From NCBI GenBank assembly GCA_910587895.1, contig CAJUOE010000314.1:1-8448 (forward strand): a stretch of DNA of 8,448 bases. Reading direction: 5' to 3'. Below the pieces are notes generated by a model. That model worked only from the letters and a program-made list of their open reading frames with translations, was not told the DNA's origin and did not search any database. Every line of letters begins with the position of its first letter. The first letter of the stretch is position 1. This stretch comes from an uncultured Lachnospiraceae bacterium. GTDB taxonomy: Bacteria > Bacillota > Clostridia > Lachnospirales > Lachnospiraceae. Positions 1-5,727 of the stretch are shown one piece after another. Position numbers and translations under genes: made by a program.

Positions 1-106
1 AATAGTATGTAACCGGCCTCTCCATCTCATCATAAATAAGAACATCCCCGTTATCAGCCTGAATCCTACAGGTTTTCGTATCCTTATACCCACGTTTCAA
101 ATACAT
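1..106 (-). pseudogene. C-terminal remnant or 3' end of a GNAT acetyltransferase, runs off the left edge
   Basis: Reading leftward from an ATG at 106 gives an open frame to the window edge that begins MYLKRGYKDTK and continues through ADNGDVLIYDEMER. The M-Y-x-K-R-G-Y start and the ADNGD..IYDEME tail look like the last strand-helix-strand of a GNAT acetyltransferase, the part where an aromatic-rich helix precedes the final beta strands. No GNAT core (acetyl-CoA loop) precedes it: upstream in this frame lies only the out-of-frame 3' end of the intact GNAT gene at 97-609, and no ribosome binding site stands before the ATG. I therefore read it as a tail left by recombination, overlapping the neighbour's stop by 10 bases. 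The gene could continue past the edge, so its true end is not seen. The family call rests on motif memory. Confidence 0.5.
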
Positions 107-609
107 TTCTTTTGCTGCCAATCTTGAAAACAATACTGCACTTCTTTCAGCTTTCTGCCTCCGATATCGCTAATCAGATATCGTTCCGTCTGCACAAAAC
201 CAAATTTTTCATAAAAATTTCGTGCATTTTTGTTTTCTTCCAACACCCATAAAAACACCTTGTCAAACCCCATCTTTCGCAGTTCACCCATAACTGCCCG
301 CAATAATTGCCTGCCATATCCCTTCCCCATATACGTGGGCAGCAGGTAAATCGAAATAATCTCGCCAAAATCTGTCATTTCTGCCATCCGCGACCTGCCA
401 AACCCGGATGTGCCAACCATCACTCCATCCAAAACCATGACAAGATTCTTTCTGCCCTCCTGTTCAATATTGGCTGCCCATTGCCCTTCCGGAATGGCGT
501 CAAGATAACCCTGCGGCACAATCCCCTTATAGGCATGTTTCCAGCTCTCTTCATAGATCCTGCTGATTGCAAGCCTGTTGTCTGACTCTGTGATATAGCG
601 AATTTCCAA
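97..609 (-). CDS. GNAT family N-acetyltransferase (TTG start)
   Basis: A 170-residue protein of the GCN5-related acetyltransferase superfamily, which transfers acetyl from acetyl-CoA to an amine; the substrate is unknown. What shows this: an N-terminal RYITESD opening followed by helix IYEESWKHAYKG (residues 19-30), the acetyl-CoA pyrophosphate loop in PTYMGKGYGRQLL (91-103, the Q/R-x-x-G-x-G signature), and the late NARNFYEKFGF motif (128-138). Length fits the family. I chose the TTG at 609 because a purine-rich GGGGGAAGG lies 6 bases upstream and the protein then starts at the usual family position. The frame is open further upstream, with an ATG at 681, but that start would overlap the VOC gene by about 40 bases and has no clear ribosome site. 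It follows the VOC gene by 31 bases and is probably cotranscribed with it. Confidence 0.87.
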   Translation of the reverse strand: MEIRYITESDNRLAISRIYEESWKHAYKGIVPQGYLDAIPEGQWAANIEQEGRKNLVMVLDGVMVGTSGFGRSRMAEMTDFGEIISIYLLPTYMGKGYGRQLLRAVMGELRKMGFDKVFLWVLEENKNARNFYEKFGFVQTERYLISDIGGRKLKEVQYCFQDWQQKKCI

Positions 610-640
610 GCCTGTCCTTCCCCCTTCTATTAATAGTTTA

Positions 641-1069
641 TCACTCAAAAATCTTGCCTGTGATTTCAATGGTATTTCCATCTGGATCCTCAATATTAAA
701 ATACCAGTATGGCATATGCACATTGACATACATCATCTCGGACATTCTACCGATATTAAGACCGCGCAGCCTCTCATATTCCTGTTTCAGGTCATCGACC
801 TCAAAATTGAGAATCACAATATTATTCCTGATCTCTCCCCTATCCTTGAAGAAATCGTCAATGTATGCCTGGTTAAAACGCTCGCTCGGTTCCCTGCCTA
901 TAATCTTCTCATCATAATGCCTGTTGTAAAGCGACAACGTATTGCCACAGCCAAAGGTAATCCATCGGTCTTCATTTGCAAATAATGGCTCCTGCTGAAG
1001 TAATGATTTATAAAATTCCAATGATTTTGACATATCGTTTACACAAATATAAGTTGTTGCTAATTTCAT
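641..1069 (-). CDS. VOC-superfamily (glyoxalase/bleomycin-resistance-like) protein
   Basis: A 142-residue single-chain VOC protein with the beta-alpha-beta-beta-beta pattern twice: an N-terminal module beginning with TTYICVNDMSKSLEFYKSLL (residues 4-23) and a second beginning NIVILNFEVDDL (about 87-98) and closing with the diagnostic YFNIEDPDGNTIEITG (124-139). In the family this fold binds a metal or small ligand. Members include glyoxalases, dioxygenases and antibiotic-binding proteins, and nothing here fixes which. The start at 1069 is set by an excellent AAGGAGG site 5 bases before the ATG; the frame is open a few codons further upstream but lacks such a site. It lies 52 bases after the flavoprotein gene and 31 bases before the GNAT gene, so the three may form one transcript. 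No membrane segment or signal peptide is seen. Confidence 0.87.
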   Translation of the reverse strand: MKLATTYICVNDMSKSLEFYKSLLQQEPLFANEDRWITFGCGNTLSLYNRHYDEKIIGREPSERFNQAYIDDFFKDRGEIRNNIVILNFEVDDLKQEYERLRGLNIGRMSEMMYVNVHMPYWYFNIEDPDGNTIEITGKIFE

Positions 1070-1121
1070 AGTGACCTCCTTTTTCTGACGTATCACATAT
1101 TTTCATCCTGTCCATGAAAAT

Positions 1122-1811
1122 TTATTTCCAGGGACGCTTTTTTTCCGCCCAGCCTTTCTCTTTCCAATATGCCACATCGGCTTCATTCCAACCATGTTTC
1201 TGCATTAGCCTCATAATATTGAAAAATATCTTTGTCTTAACAGACGGCCTGGCATGTCCCTGCTTTCTCACGATTCTATACGCCAGCTTTTCGAGTCTGT
1301 TGTCAATTGCCTGTTTCTTTTTTGCGCTGACCTTTTCCCAGGAAGTTTCCATCACCGCAACGCCATATTTATATGTTCTGGCAATCCCCCAGAAGAACGT
1401 GCTGTGAGCCATATCTTTATTTGTGCTGCCCATCCCTGCGCCAGCCGCGGTAGAAATGCAGACAGCCTGTTTGGAAAACATTTTCTCCTCGGGACGATGC
1501 ACCATCCACCGCCACCCATAATGATCAAGAAATGCTTTCATGGAACCCGTCACATGGTAAACATAGACAGGACTTGCCAATATAATAACATCCGCATCAT
1601 CCATTGCATTTGTAATAGGCAATAACTTTTCAAAATGCGGACACAACTTTTCAGACTTCTCAAAACAAAGTGTACAGCCGGCACAAAATTCCCCAAAATC
1701 CCTCGGCAGAAAGAACTCTGTAATCTCGCCGTTTATTTTCTCTGCCAACATTCTTGCAATGTGGCAGGTGGAGCCTTCATGGCTCTGTCCATGGATGATT
1801 ACTGTTTTCAT
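1122..1811 (-). CDS. Flavodoxin-fold NAD(P)H oxidoreductase with an iron-sulfur-flavoprotein-type Cys motif
   Basis: A 229-residue soluble protein of the NADPH-dependent FMN reductase/flavodoxin-like group. The N-terminus is beta strand MKTVIIHGQ followed by the FMN-phosphate loop GQSHEGST (residues 8-15); DDADVIILASPVYVYHVTGS (75-94) is the second flavin-binding segment. Between them is a cysteine cluster, C43-x2-C46-x2-C49-x7-C57, which matches the compact CX2CX2CX4-7C spacing known for 4Fe-4S binding in iron-sulfur flavoproteins (Isf). This suggests an electron-transfer role in an anaerobe. The basic, Trp/Lys-rich C-terminus (about residues 195-229) extends beyond the core fold. The start at 1811 has GAGGAGG 8 bases upstream; an upstream in-frame ATG at 1835 overlaps the preceding gene remnant and lacks a site. 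A candidate promoter lies in that remnant (1877-1905). The electron partner and substrate are unknown. Confidence 0.85.
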   Translation of the reverse strand: MKTVIIHGQSHEGSTCHIARMLAEKINGEITEFFLPRDFGEFCAGCTLCFEKSEKLCPHFEKLLPITNAMDDADVIILASPVYVYHVTGSMKAFLDHYGWRWMVHRPEEKMFSKQAVCISTAAGAGMGSTNKDMAHSTFFWGIARTYKYGVAVMETSWEKVSAKKKQAIDNRLEKLAYRIVRKQGHARPSVKTKIFFNIMRLMQKHGWNEADVAYWKEKGWAEKKRPWK

Positions 1812-1831
1812 GGTGTGATCCTCCTCATGAT

Positions 1832-1918
1832 TCATAACTCCAGTTTCATATAAATCGAATTCTCCATCGGGCTGTCATTATATCTTTCAATTTCATAAAA
1901 CCCAAATTTTCGATACAT
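1832..1918 (-). pseudogene. C-terminal tail of a lost GNAT acetyltransferase
   Basis: Read on the minus strand, the last 28 codons of a GNAT gene are preserved: MYRKFGFYEIER followed by a YND..PMENSIYMKLEL ending and a TGA at 1832-1834. The Y-R-K-F-G-F-Y-E-I-E-R block is the classic GNAT helix-turn-strand that ends the acetyl-CoA site in Firmicute proteins. Upstream the frame meets a TAG within eight codons, and the sequence instead continues, in another frame, as the Cys-rich KTR remnant. The rest of the acetyltransferase is therefore missing. The fragment ends 20 bases before the start of the flavoprotein gene. Confidence 0.75.
1877..1905 (-). promoter_or_regulatory. Candidate promoter for the flavoprotein gene, inside the GNAT remnant
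   Basis: On the minus strand TTGGGT (1900-1905) is followed by a 17-base spacer and a perfect TATAAT (1877-1882). The -10 is consensus and the -35 matches only TTG plus spacing. Transcription would begin near 1870, about 60 bases before the ATG at 1811. In AT-rich DNA such a match can arise by chance, and read-through from upstream genes is also possible. Confidence 0.33.
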
Positions 1919-1922
1919 ATGG

Positions 1923-2088
1923 GTCTGGCTCTGTGATAACTATTATTTTCAAATTTTCTGCTTCAACTAATGTTTCCTGTCTACACTTTGGACGGTAAAG
2001 AGAATAGTTTTCAAAACTGATCTTGTCTAATTCTGTCACGGGTTTTACTACCACAAACAGGACAATATATCCATTCTTCGGGTATCAT
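1923..2088 (-). pseudogene. Frameshifted Cys-rich KTR-domain protein gene
   Basis: From an ATG at 2088, 7 bases after an AGGAG site, the frame reads MIPEEWIYCPVCGSKTRDRI and then stops at 2011-2013. In a second frame the homology resumes as ENYSLYRPKCRQETLVEAEN and continues to VITEPD near 1923. Together this follows the layout of the small cysteine-rich KTR proteins of Firmicutes (C-P-x-C-G-x-K-T-R, then C-P-K-C, then a strand ending ITEPD), which are often found near conjugative or other mobile elements. Two bases appear to be missing around 2008-2022, and the first Cys of the second CPKC knuckle has become Arg, so a working zinc site is unlikely. After ITEPD the sequence passes directly into the tail of an unrelated GNAT gene. 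The family name comes from recalled motif layout, not a search. Confidence 0.7.
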
Positions 2089-2101
2089 TCTTTAACTCCT
2101 A

Positions 2102-2590
2102 TCAAATATTGACAACATTTATACAGTTTCCATGTTCTTTTATAATGCTTTCTAAATCTTTCACTTTCATCCACACGGTTGCCGTATTATCGTTAGGATG
2201 AACGCCAATCAATTCAGGCTCTTCAAAGAAATCTTTATCAAGAAAGAAAATAACCTTTCTTTCTTCATCATTCAATATACCAAGGGGAGTTACCGAACCG
2301 GCAGTCAATTTCATAATACTCATGAGGTCATCTTCCGAAGCAAAGCTCAAAGGGCGAGTTTGATTTGCCTTCCGTAATTCCTTCAAGTTTACACGCTTAT
2401 CGCCCTTAACTGTGATTAGATAATAATTCCGCTTTTTATCATCACGGACGAAGAGGTTTTTAGCGTCGGCTTCGGGATATGGAATTTCAATTTCAGATAA
2501 TTCCGTCATATTGTAAACTGCTTTATGCTCGGTAATCTCGTGCCAAATAGCCTTTTCTCTTAAATAATTGTAAATATCCTGCTTGTTCAT
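2102..2590 (-). CDS. YbaK/ProX-type prolyl-tRNA deacylase (free-standing editing domain)
   Basis: A 162-residue protein of the bacterial prolyl-tRNA synthetase INS-like editing superfamily, close in layout to ProXp-ala/PrdX proteins, which hydrolyse mischarged aminoacyl-tRNA such as Ala-tRNA(Pro). Visible landmarks are the helix-strand start with YLREKAIWHEITEHKAVY (9-26), the conserved lysine K44 in ADAKNLFVRDDKKRNYYL, the GSVTPLG loop (98-104), and the late HPNDNTATVW segment with H131. These occupy the positions of the catalytic Lys, the GxxxP loop and the His of ProXp-ala. Length matches stand-alone members. The start at 2590 has only a purine-rich GAGTAAGAAAA stretch upstream. It lies 22 bases after the acetyltransferase-NUDIX gene and 13 bases before the KTR remnant, so it is probably cotranscribed with the former. 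Substrate preference (Ala, Cys or other) cannot be read from the sequence. Confidence 0.87.
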   Translation of the reverse strand: MNKQDIYNYLREKAIWHEITEHKAVYNMTELSEIEIPYPEADAKNLFVRDDKKRNYYLITVKGDKRVNLKELRKANQTRPLSFASEDDLMSIMKLTAGSVTPLGILNDEERKVIFFLDKDFFEEPELIGVHPNDNTATVWMKVKDLESIIKEHGNCINVVNI

Positions 2591-2612
2591 TTTTCTTACT
2601 CACTTTCCAATT

Positions 2613-3836
2613 TTAATCAAACTGTGTTTTCCAGTTATCCTCGAAATATGCATTGAAACACATTTGAATTTGCTGTGCAGTCGTCTTTTCGGTTGCTAAA
2701 TTCGCCGGTAGTTCATCTCGACCGAAATAGCCAATTTCAGTTGTTTCAATGTTTTCTGCGAAAGATCCTCCAACCACCTTGCATAATACAAATATTTTTA
2801 CAACTCCATAAGCGTAGTTTTGCACATTATGCAACCGCCAGTCCTGAACAGCAATCAGTCTTTCAGCCGATACATCAAGTCCCGTTTCTTCCTTAGATTC
2901 CTTTATCACATTAGAAGCCACCGATTGGTCTACATCACACCAACCGCCCGGCAACGACCAAGTGCCATTGTTTTCATGTACAAGCAAAATTTTTCTGTCC
3001 TTGAAAATTACTGCTCTTGTATCGACTTTCGGTGTTTGATAACCACTTTCATTACAGAACAAATCTTTAACCTTATCTAAGGGGACATCGGATATTTGGC
3101 TCATTATCTCTGCTGAAATTTCCCGAATGCGTGTATAGCGTTCCTTATCGTAAATATCTTTTCCATATGTTAATCCTGCTTGGGCAAGACTTTGTAATTC
3201 GATTGCCCATTGTACCCATTTATTATTTTCCATAGATTTCGTTTGATACTCTGGTGTAATCTCGTTATCAAAAGAACGAATTACCTTGCATGGATTTCCG
3301 ACAGCGACGCAATTTGCAGGAATGGAATGTGTTACCACGCTTCCTGCACCGATGACACTGTTTTTGCCTATTGTTACGCCAGCTAATATGATACAACCGC
3401 CGCCAATCCAAACATTATCCTCGATTTCAACAGGGCGGGCATATGTACGAAAGAAAGTTGTATCCAACTCTTTCCAATTTGAAACCAATCTCTCTTGCGG
3501 CAAAACAGGGTGGGCAGCCGTGTAAATCTGAACATTAGAAGCAATCAATACATGGCTTCCAATCTTTATCGGTTTATTATCAACAAAAGTGCAATTCATA
3601 TTGATGATAACATCATCACCTAAAAAAATATTTTTTCCATAGTCGCAGTGAAACGGTATATCAATGGCTACATTTTTTCCTATGCCGCCAAACAGCTCGC
3701 TTAAAATCTGATTTCTTTTCAGTTCATCTCCATAGTCAGTTAAATAATACGCTCTTGTCAATTCTCTTGCACGAGAAATAACAGATAGCGTTTCTGGGTT
3801 ATCCGTTTCTAAAAAATCCTCCAGTGTATAATACAT
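2613..3836 (-). CDS. Fusion protein: hexapeptide-repeat O-acetyltransferase plus NUDIX hydrolase
   Basis: One 407-residue frame holds two complete enzymes. Residues 1-190 are a maltose/galactoside-type O-acetyltransferase: an N-terminal helical cap, then left-handed beta-helix repeats (IGKNVAI, LGDDVII, IGSHVLI, IEDNVWIGGG, IGKNSVIGAGSVV) with the likely catalytic His in YTAAHP (H109) and the GNPCKVIR end. Residues 202-407 match the length of stand-alone NUDIX proteins with an N-terminal helical domain (WAIELQSLAQAGLTYGKD), the group that includes the Gram-positive CDP-choline pyrophosphatase. Its NUDIX box spans 298-320 and keeps E313, E316, E317 and G319, with Gln and Lys at the usual first Glu and Arg. 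The linker (about 191-201) has no stop, and the Met at 202 has no ribosome site, so one polypeptide is expected. GGGAGG stands 6 bases before the ATG. It follows the AraC-type regulator by 62 bases. Confidence 0.88.
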   Translation of the reverse strand: MYYTLEDFLETDNPETLSVISRARELTRAYYLTDYGDELKRNQILSELFGGIGKNVAIDIPFHCDYGKNIFLGDDVIINMNCTFVDNKPIKIGSHVLIASNVQIYTAAHPVLPQERLVSNWKELDTTFFRTYARPVEIEDNVWIGGGCIILAGVTIGKNSVIGAGSVVTHSIPANCVAVGNPCKVIRSFDNEITPEYQTKSMENNKWVQWAIELQSLAQAGLTYGKDIYDKERYTRIREISAEIMSQISDVPLDKVKDLFCNESGYQTPKVDTRAVIFKDRKILLVHENNGTWSLPGGWCDVDQSVASNVIKESKEETGLDVSAERLIAVQDWRLHNVQNYAYGVVKIFVLCKVVGGSFAENIETTEIGYFGRDELPANLATEKTTAQQIQMCFNAYFEDNWKTQFD

Positions 3837-3855
3837 ACCAAGCCTCCCGATAATT

Positions 3856-3876
3856 CTTTATATTATAATTATAAAG
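3856..3876 (-). promoter_or_regulatory. Candidate promoter region of the acetyltransferase-NUDIX gene
   Basis: Two back-to-back TATAAT hexamers (3862-3867 and 3868-3873, minus strand) lie within an AT-rich inverted repeat whose arms are CTTTAT (3856-3861) and ATAAAG (3871-3876). No good -35 hexamer is present at 16-18 bases, as is common at promoters that need an activator. The AraC-family gene just upstream is the obvious candidate. In a 62-base AT-rich gap the match may also be accidental, with the gene read through from the regulator's promoter. Confidence 0.33.
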
Positions 3877-3898
3877 ACAGTAGCGCCACTTTTCTGTA

Positions 3899-4822
3899 TT
3901 ATTTCGGACATATCATATCACTATCCTGCCATTTTTTGCGGTATTCAATAGGGGTACAGTTCATGCAGTCCTTAAAAATTTTGCTGAAATAGCTGCTGTT
4001 ACCTAATCCGCAAGCAAATCCTATATCAGCAACCGAGCATTGGCTATTTGCAAGTAATCGACGTGCTTCTTGTAAGCGATAACTTCTAATATAATCTGTT
4101 GGTGTGGTATGTAAATAATTCTGAAAAATTCTAAAACATTCTCGTTCACTTAAAAATGCTACAGATGCAAGGTCGGAAACAGCAATTTTTTCAGCGTAGT
4201 GTTCTTGAATATAAATCATCATCATTTTGAGCCGTTCATCGTTTTTGTCATAAAGGCTATTTTTATGGAGCTGTTTAGATACTAAGTCAAAAAGCATAAC
4301 CCATATCTGTGACAGTTTTTCCCTTATTTTTATTTCATAGCCAATTTCTTTATCCGATAACGAAAAAATGCTGCATATCAAATTTAATATTTCAGTGTGA
4401 TTATTTTCTTTAGGAGAAAGCGCAACGATTTCAATCCGTGGCGTTGCAATAATCGGCATTACATATCTTTTTTCTATTCTACTTCCGTGGTAACCAGAAA
4501 TCAAATCAGGGTCGAAAATATGTAGAAGCTGGATCGTTTTACTTTCACGAGAATATACAGGCTTGGTCATATGAAGAACATTAGAATTTACAAATCCACC
4601 TGTGCCAGTTGGAAATATGAATTGATTTTTTGGTGTGCAATATTCCAAAGTTCCACTTTCTATATAGAAAAGTTCTATTGCTTTATGCCAATGCCAAGGT
4701 ACAAGTTTTCCCTCATATTCGTCAATTTCAGCTCGAGTTGAAATATAGGGAAAATCAGACGAAAATCCAGGCAATAATTCTTCTTTATTACTAAGTAATT
4801 CAATTTTCTTAATGTTCTTCAT
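3899..4822 (-). CDS. AraC-family transcriptional regulator with cupin-like sensor domain
   Basis: A 307-residue cytoplasmic DNA-binding protein. The N-terminal part carries a cupin-type beta-barrel signature: PWHWHKAIELFYIESGTLEY (residues 42-61, with the H-W-H pair at 44-46) and a later NSNVLHM segment (79-85). The C-terminal 100 residues (about 200-300) are the double helix-turn-helix AraC/XylS domain: IQEHYAEKIAVSDLASVAFLS for the first HTH, PTDYIRSYRLQEARRLL for the linker helix, and VADIGFACGLGNSSYFSKIF (264-283) for the second, ending with the conserved P-x-E-Y-R-K. Such proteins usually sense a small ligand, often a sugar, and activate neighbouring genes. The downstream acetyltransferase-NUDIX and editing genes are the natural targets; this is inference. 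The ATG at 4822 has a weak GAGTGA site. The effector is unknown. Confidence 0.92.
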   Translation of the reverse strand: MKNIKKIELLSNKEELLPGFSSDFPYISTRAEIDEYEGKLVPWHWHKAIELFYIESGTLEYCTPKNQFIFPTGTGGFVNSNVLHMTKPVYSRESKTIQLLHIFDPDLISGYHGSRIEKRYVMPIIATPRIEIVALSPKENNHTEILNLICSIFSLSDKEIGYEIKIREKLSQIWVMLFDLVSKQLHKNSLYDKNDERLKMMMIYIQEHYAEKIAVSDLASVAFLSERECFRIFQNYLHTTPTDYIRSYRLQEARRLLANSQCSVADIGFACGLGNSSYFSKIFKDCMNCTPIEYRKKWQDSDMICPK

Positions 4823-4845
4823 TTGCTATCACTCTTGCTTTGCAG

Positions 4846-4892
4846 TTATTTACAGTAATCGTTTAATTACAGATGTTTTCTTCTTGCGTCAA
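4846..4892 (-). promoter_or_regulatory. Candidate promoter and direct-repeat operator upstream of the AraC-type gene
   Basis: A TTGACG hexamer (4887-4892) is followed by TAATTA at a 17-base spacing (4864-4869) or by TGTAAT at 15 bases (4866-4871); neither pair is a full consensus. Two copies of a 10-base element, CTGTAATTAA (4863-4872) and CTGTAAATAA (4846-4855), lie 17 bases apart between this and the ATG at 4822. They differ at one position and could be half-sites for autoregulation by the AraC-type protein. Confidence 0.3.
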
Positions 4893-4926
4893 TCGGCTTT
4901 TTCGCTCCTTTGGGGATAAGCCAAAC

Positions 4927-5082
4927 CTAGCTCAAATGCCCAACGCCGTCAATACGGAAATCCTGTTTATCATTCAAAATACGTATAATCCTTACTGTAT
5001 CGCCTTCAATGCGATAAAAATATAATTTGGCTTTACCACCAACATAATGACAGTCTGTGGGATATTCTATTATATCCTCTAA
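4927..5082 (-). pseudogene. C-terminal remnant of a RelE/ParE-type toxin
   Basis: In the gene-free stretch between the AraC-type gene and tenI, the minus strand reads LEDIIEYPTDCHYVGGKAKL, then YFYRIEGDTVRIIRIL and NDKQDFRIDGVGHLS before a TAG at 4927-4929. The F-Y-R-I-E-G-D-T-V-R-I-I-R-I-L strand pair followed by a Lys-Gln-Asp-Phe tail is the usual C-terminal half of RelE/ParE toxins, which are about 90-110 residues long. The N-terminal half and any antitoxin gene are missing. The remnant has no start codon or ribosome site. It begins about 18 bases after the tenI stop codon and happens to stay in the tenI frame. The remaining DNA down to 4823 holds only the candidate promoter of the AraC-type gene. 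The identification is from motif shape. Confidence 0.58.
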
Positions 5083-5100
5083 CCGGGGACCCCCATTAGT

Positions 5101-5727
5101 TTAGTTATTAAAAAACATATACTCCGACATCATACATGCCCCCGCCGCCCTGCTCCTGTCCACAAGCGGCAGATTTCCTTTATGGATGCCCCCGATGGCA
5201 TAAACGGGAATGCGGACAGACTCACAGACCTCATTTAAAAATTCCAGCCCCCGCGGCGGAACGCCTTTCTTACAGTCTGTGGCAAAAATATGTCCCGCCG
5301 TCACATAGGCTGCGCCCAGCTCCTGCGCCAATTTTGCCTCTTCCACAGAATGAACGGACAAGCCACAATGCAGATTTGACAATATTTCCGTTCCATGATA
5401 TTTCTGAAACAGGGGAAAGGAAAGGTGCAGCCAGCCGCACCCGCATTGTCTGGCTGCAGCCGGATGTGTATGAGGAATAATCCTCATCTTCCCATCTCCC
5501 CATTCCCGGCTCTTCTTCCAGAGTCTTGCAAACAATTCCAGATATTCCGTTTCCGGCAACTGTTTCTCCCGCACGAGCAGGATATCCGGCCTTTCATTTC
5601 CGCCAAGGCACTTCTCATCTCCCGCTGCAATCCCAGCCAGAAAATCCGTATAGGAATCCATATCCGTTTTATCATGTGAAATATTATACAACTCCCAGTT
5701 CGAAACTGCAATCCTACACATACACAT
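5101..5727 (-). CDS. tenI: TenI/ThiE-family protein, probable thiazole tautomerase
   Basis: A 208-residue TIM-barrel protein of the ThiE/TenI family and last gene of the thiazole operon. The segment AGHIFATDCKKGVPPRGLEF (residues 144-163) carries a His (H146) where thiamine phosphate synthase has Pro (GPIFPT). B. subtilis TenI has His122 there in GHVFETDCKKG, the residue assigned to thiazole tautomerisation. The ThiE diphosphate site (N-D-x-x-D and ADGVHLGQ) is replaced by HTHPAAARQ..GWLHLS (86-103), while ILLVREK (50-55) and IPVYAIGGI (173-181) are kept. I therefore favour aromatisation of the ThiG product over coupling of the thiazole and pyrimidine phosphates; automated pipelines may call it thiE. 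The ATG at 5727 overlaps thiH by 14 bases, with a second in-frame ATG at 5721 and no clear ribosome site, so translational coupling is likely. Confidence 0.8.
   Translation of the reverse strand: MCMCRIAVSNWELYNISHDKTDMDSYTDFLAGIAAGDEKCLGGNERPDILLVREKQLPETEYLELFARLWKKSREWGDGKMRIIPHTHPAAARQCGCGWLHLSFPLFQKYHGTEILSNLHCGLSVHSVEEAKLAQELGAAYVTAGHIFATDCKKGVPPRGLEFLNEVCESVRIPVYAIGGIHKGNLPLVDRSRAAGACMMSEYMFFNN

Noticed and set aside
1100..1120. Inverted repeat TTTTCAT/ATGAAAA after the flavoprotein gene as terminator
   Set aside because: Only 7 AT-rich pairs and no T-run on the minus strand, so termination is unlikely.
3231..3233. Internal start giving a separate NUDIX protein
   Set aside because: The ATG fits the usual NUDIX start, but no Shine-Dalgarno sequence precedes it and the frame is continuous with the acetyltransferase.
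4894..4926. Hairpin GGCTT/AAGCC downstream of the toxin remnant
   Set aside because: Five pairs with a loop of nearly 20 bases and no U-tract; not a credible terminator.
1..5100. Integron-like gene cassette array
   Set aside because: Genes share one orientation and there are gene scraps at junctions, but I find no repeated attC-like elements between genes and no integrase.
4823..5100. Complete toxin-antitoxin pair
   Set aside because: Only the C-terminal half of a toxin-like frame is present, with no start codon and no antitoxin frame on either strand.
5136..5480. Open frames on the plus strand over tenI, thiH, the flavoprotein and other genes
   Set aside because: They are antisense to well-supported genes, show no domain motifs or ribosome sites, and have a Pro/Cys/Arg-rich makeup typical of shadow frames.
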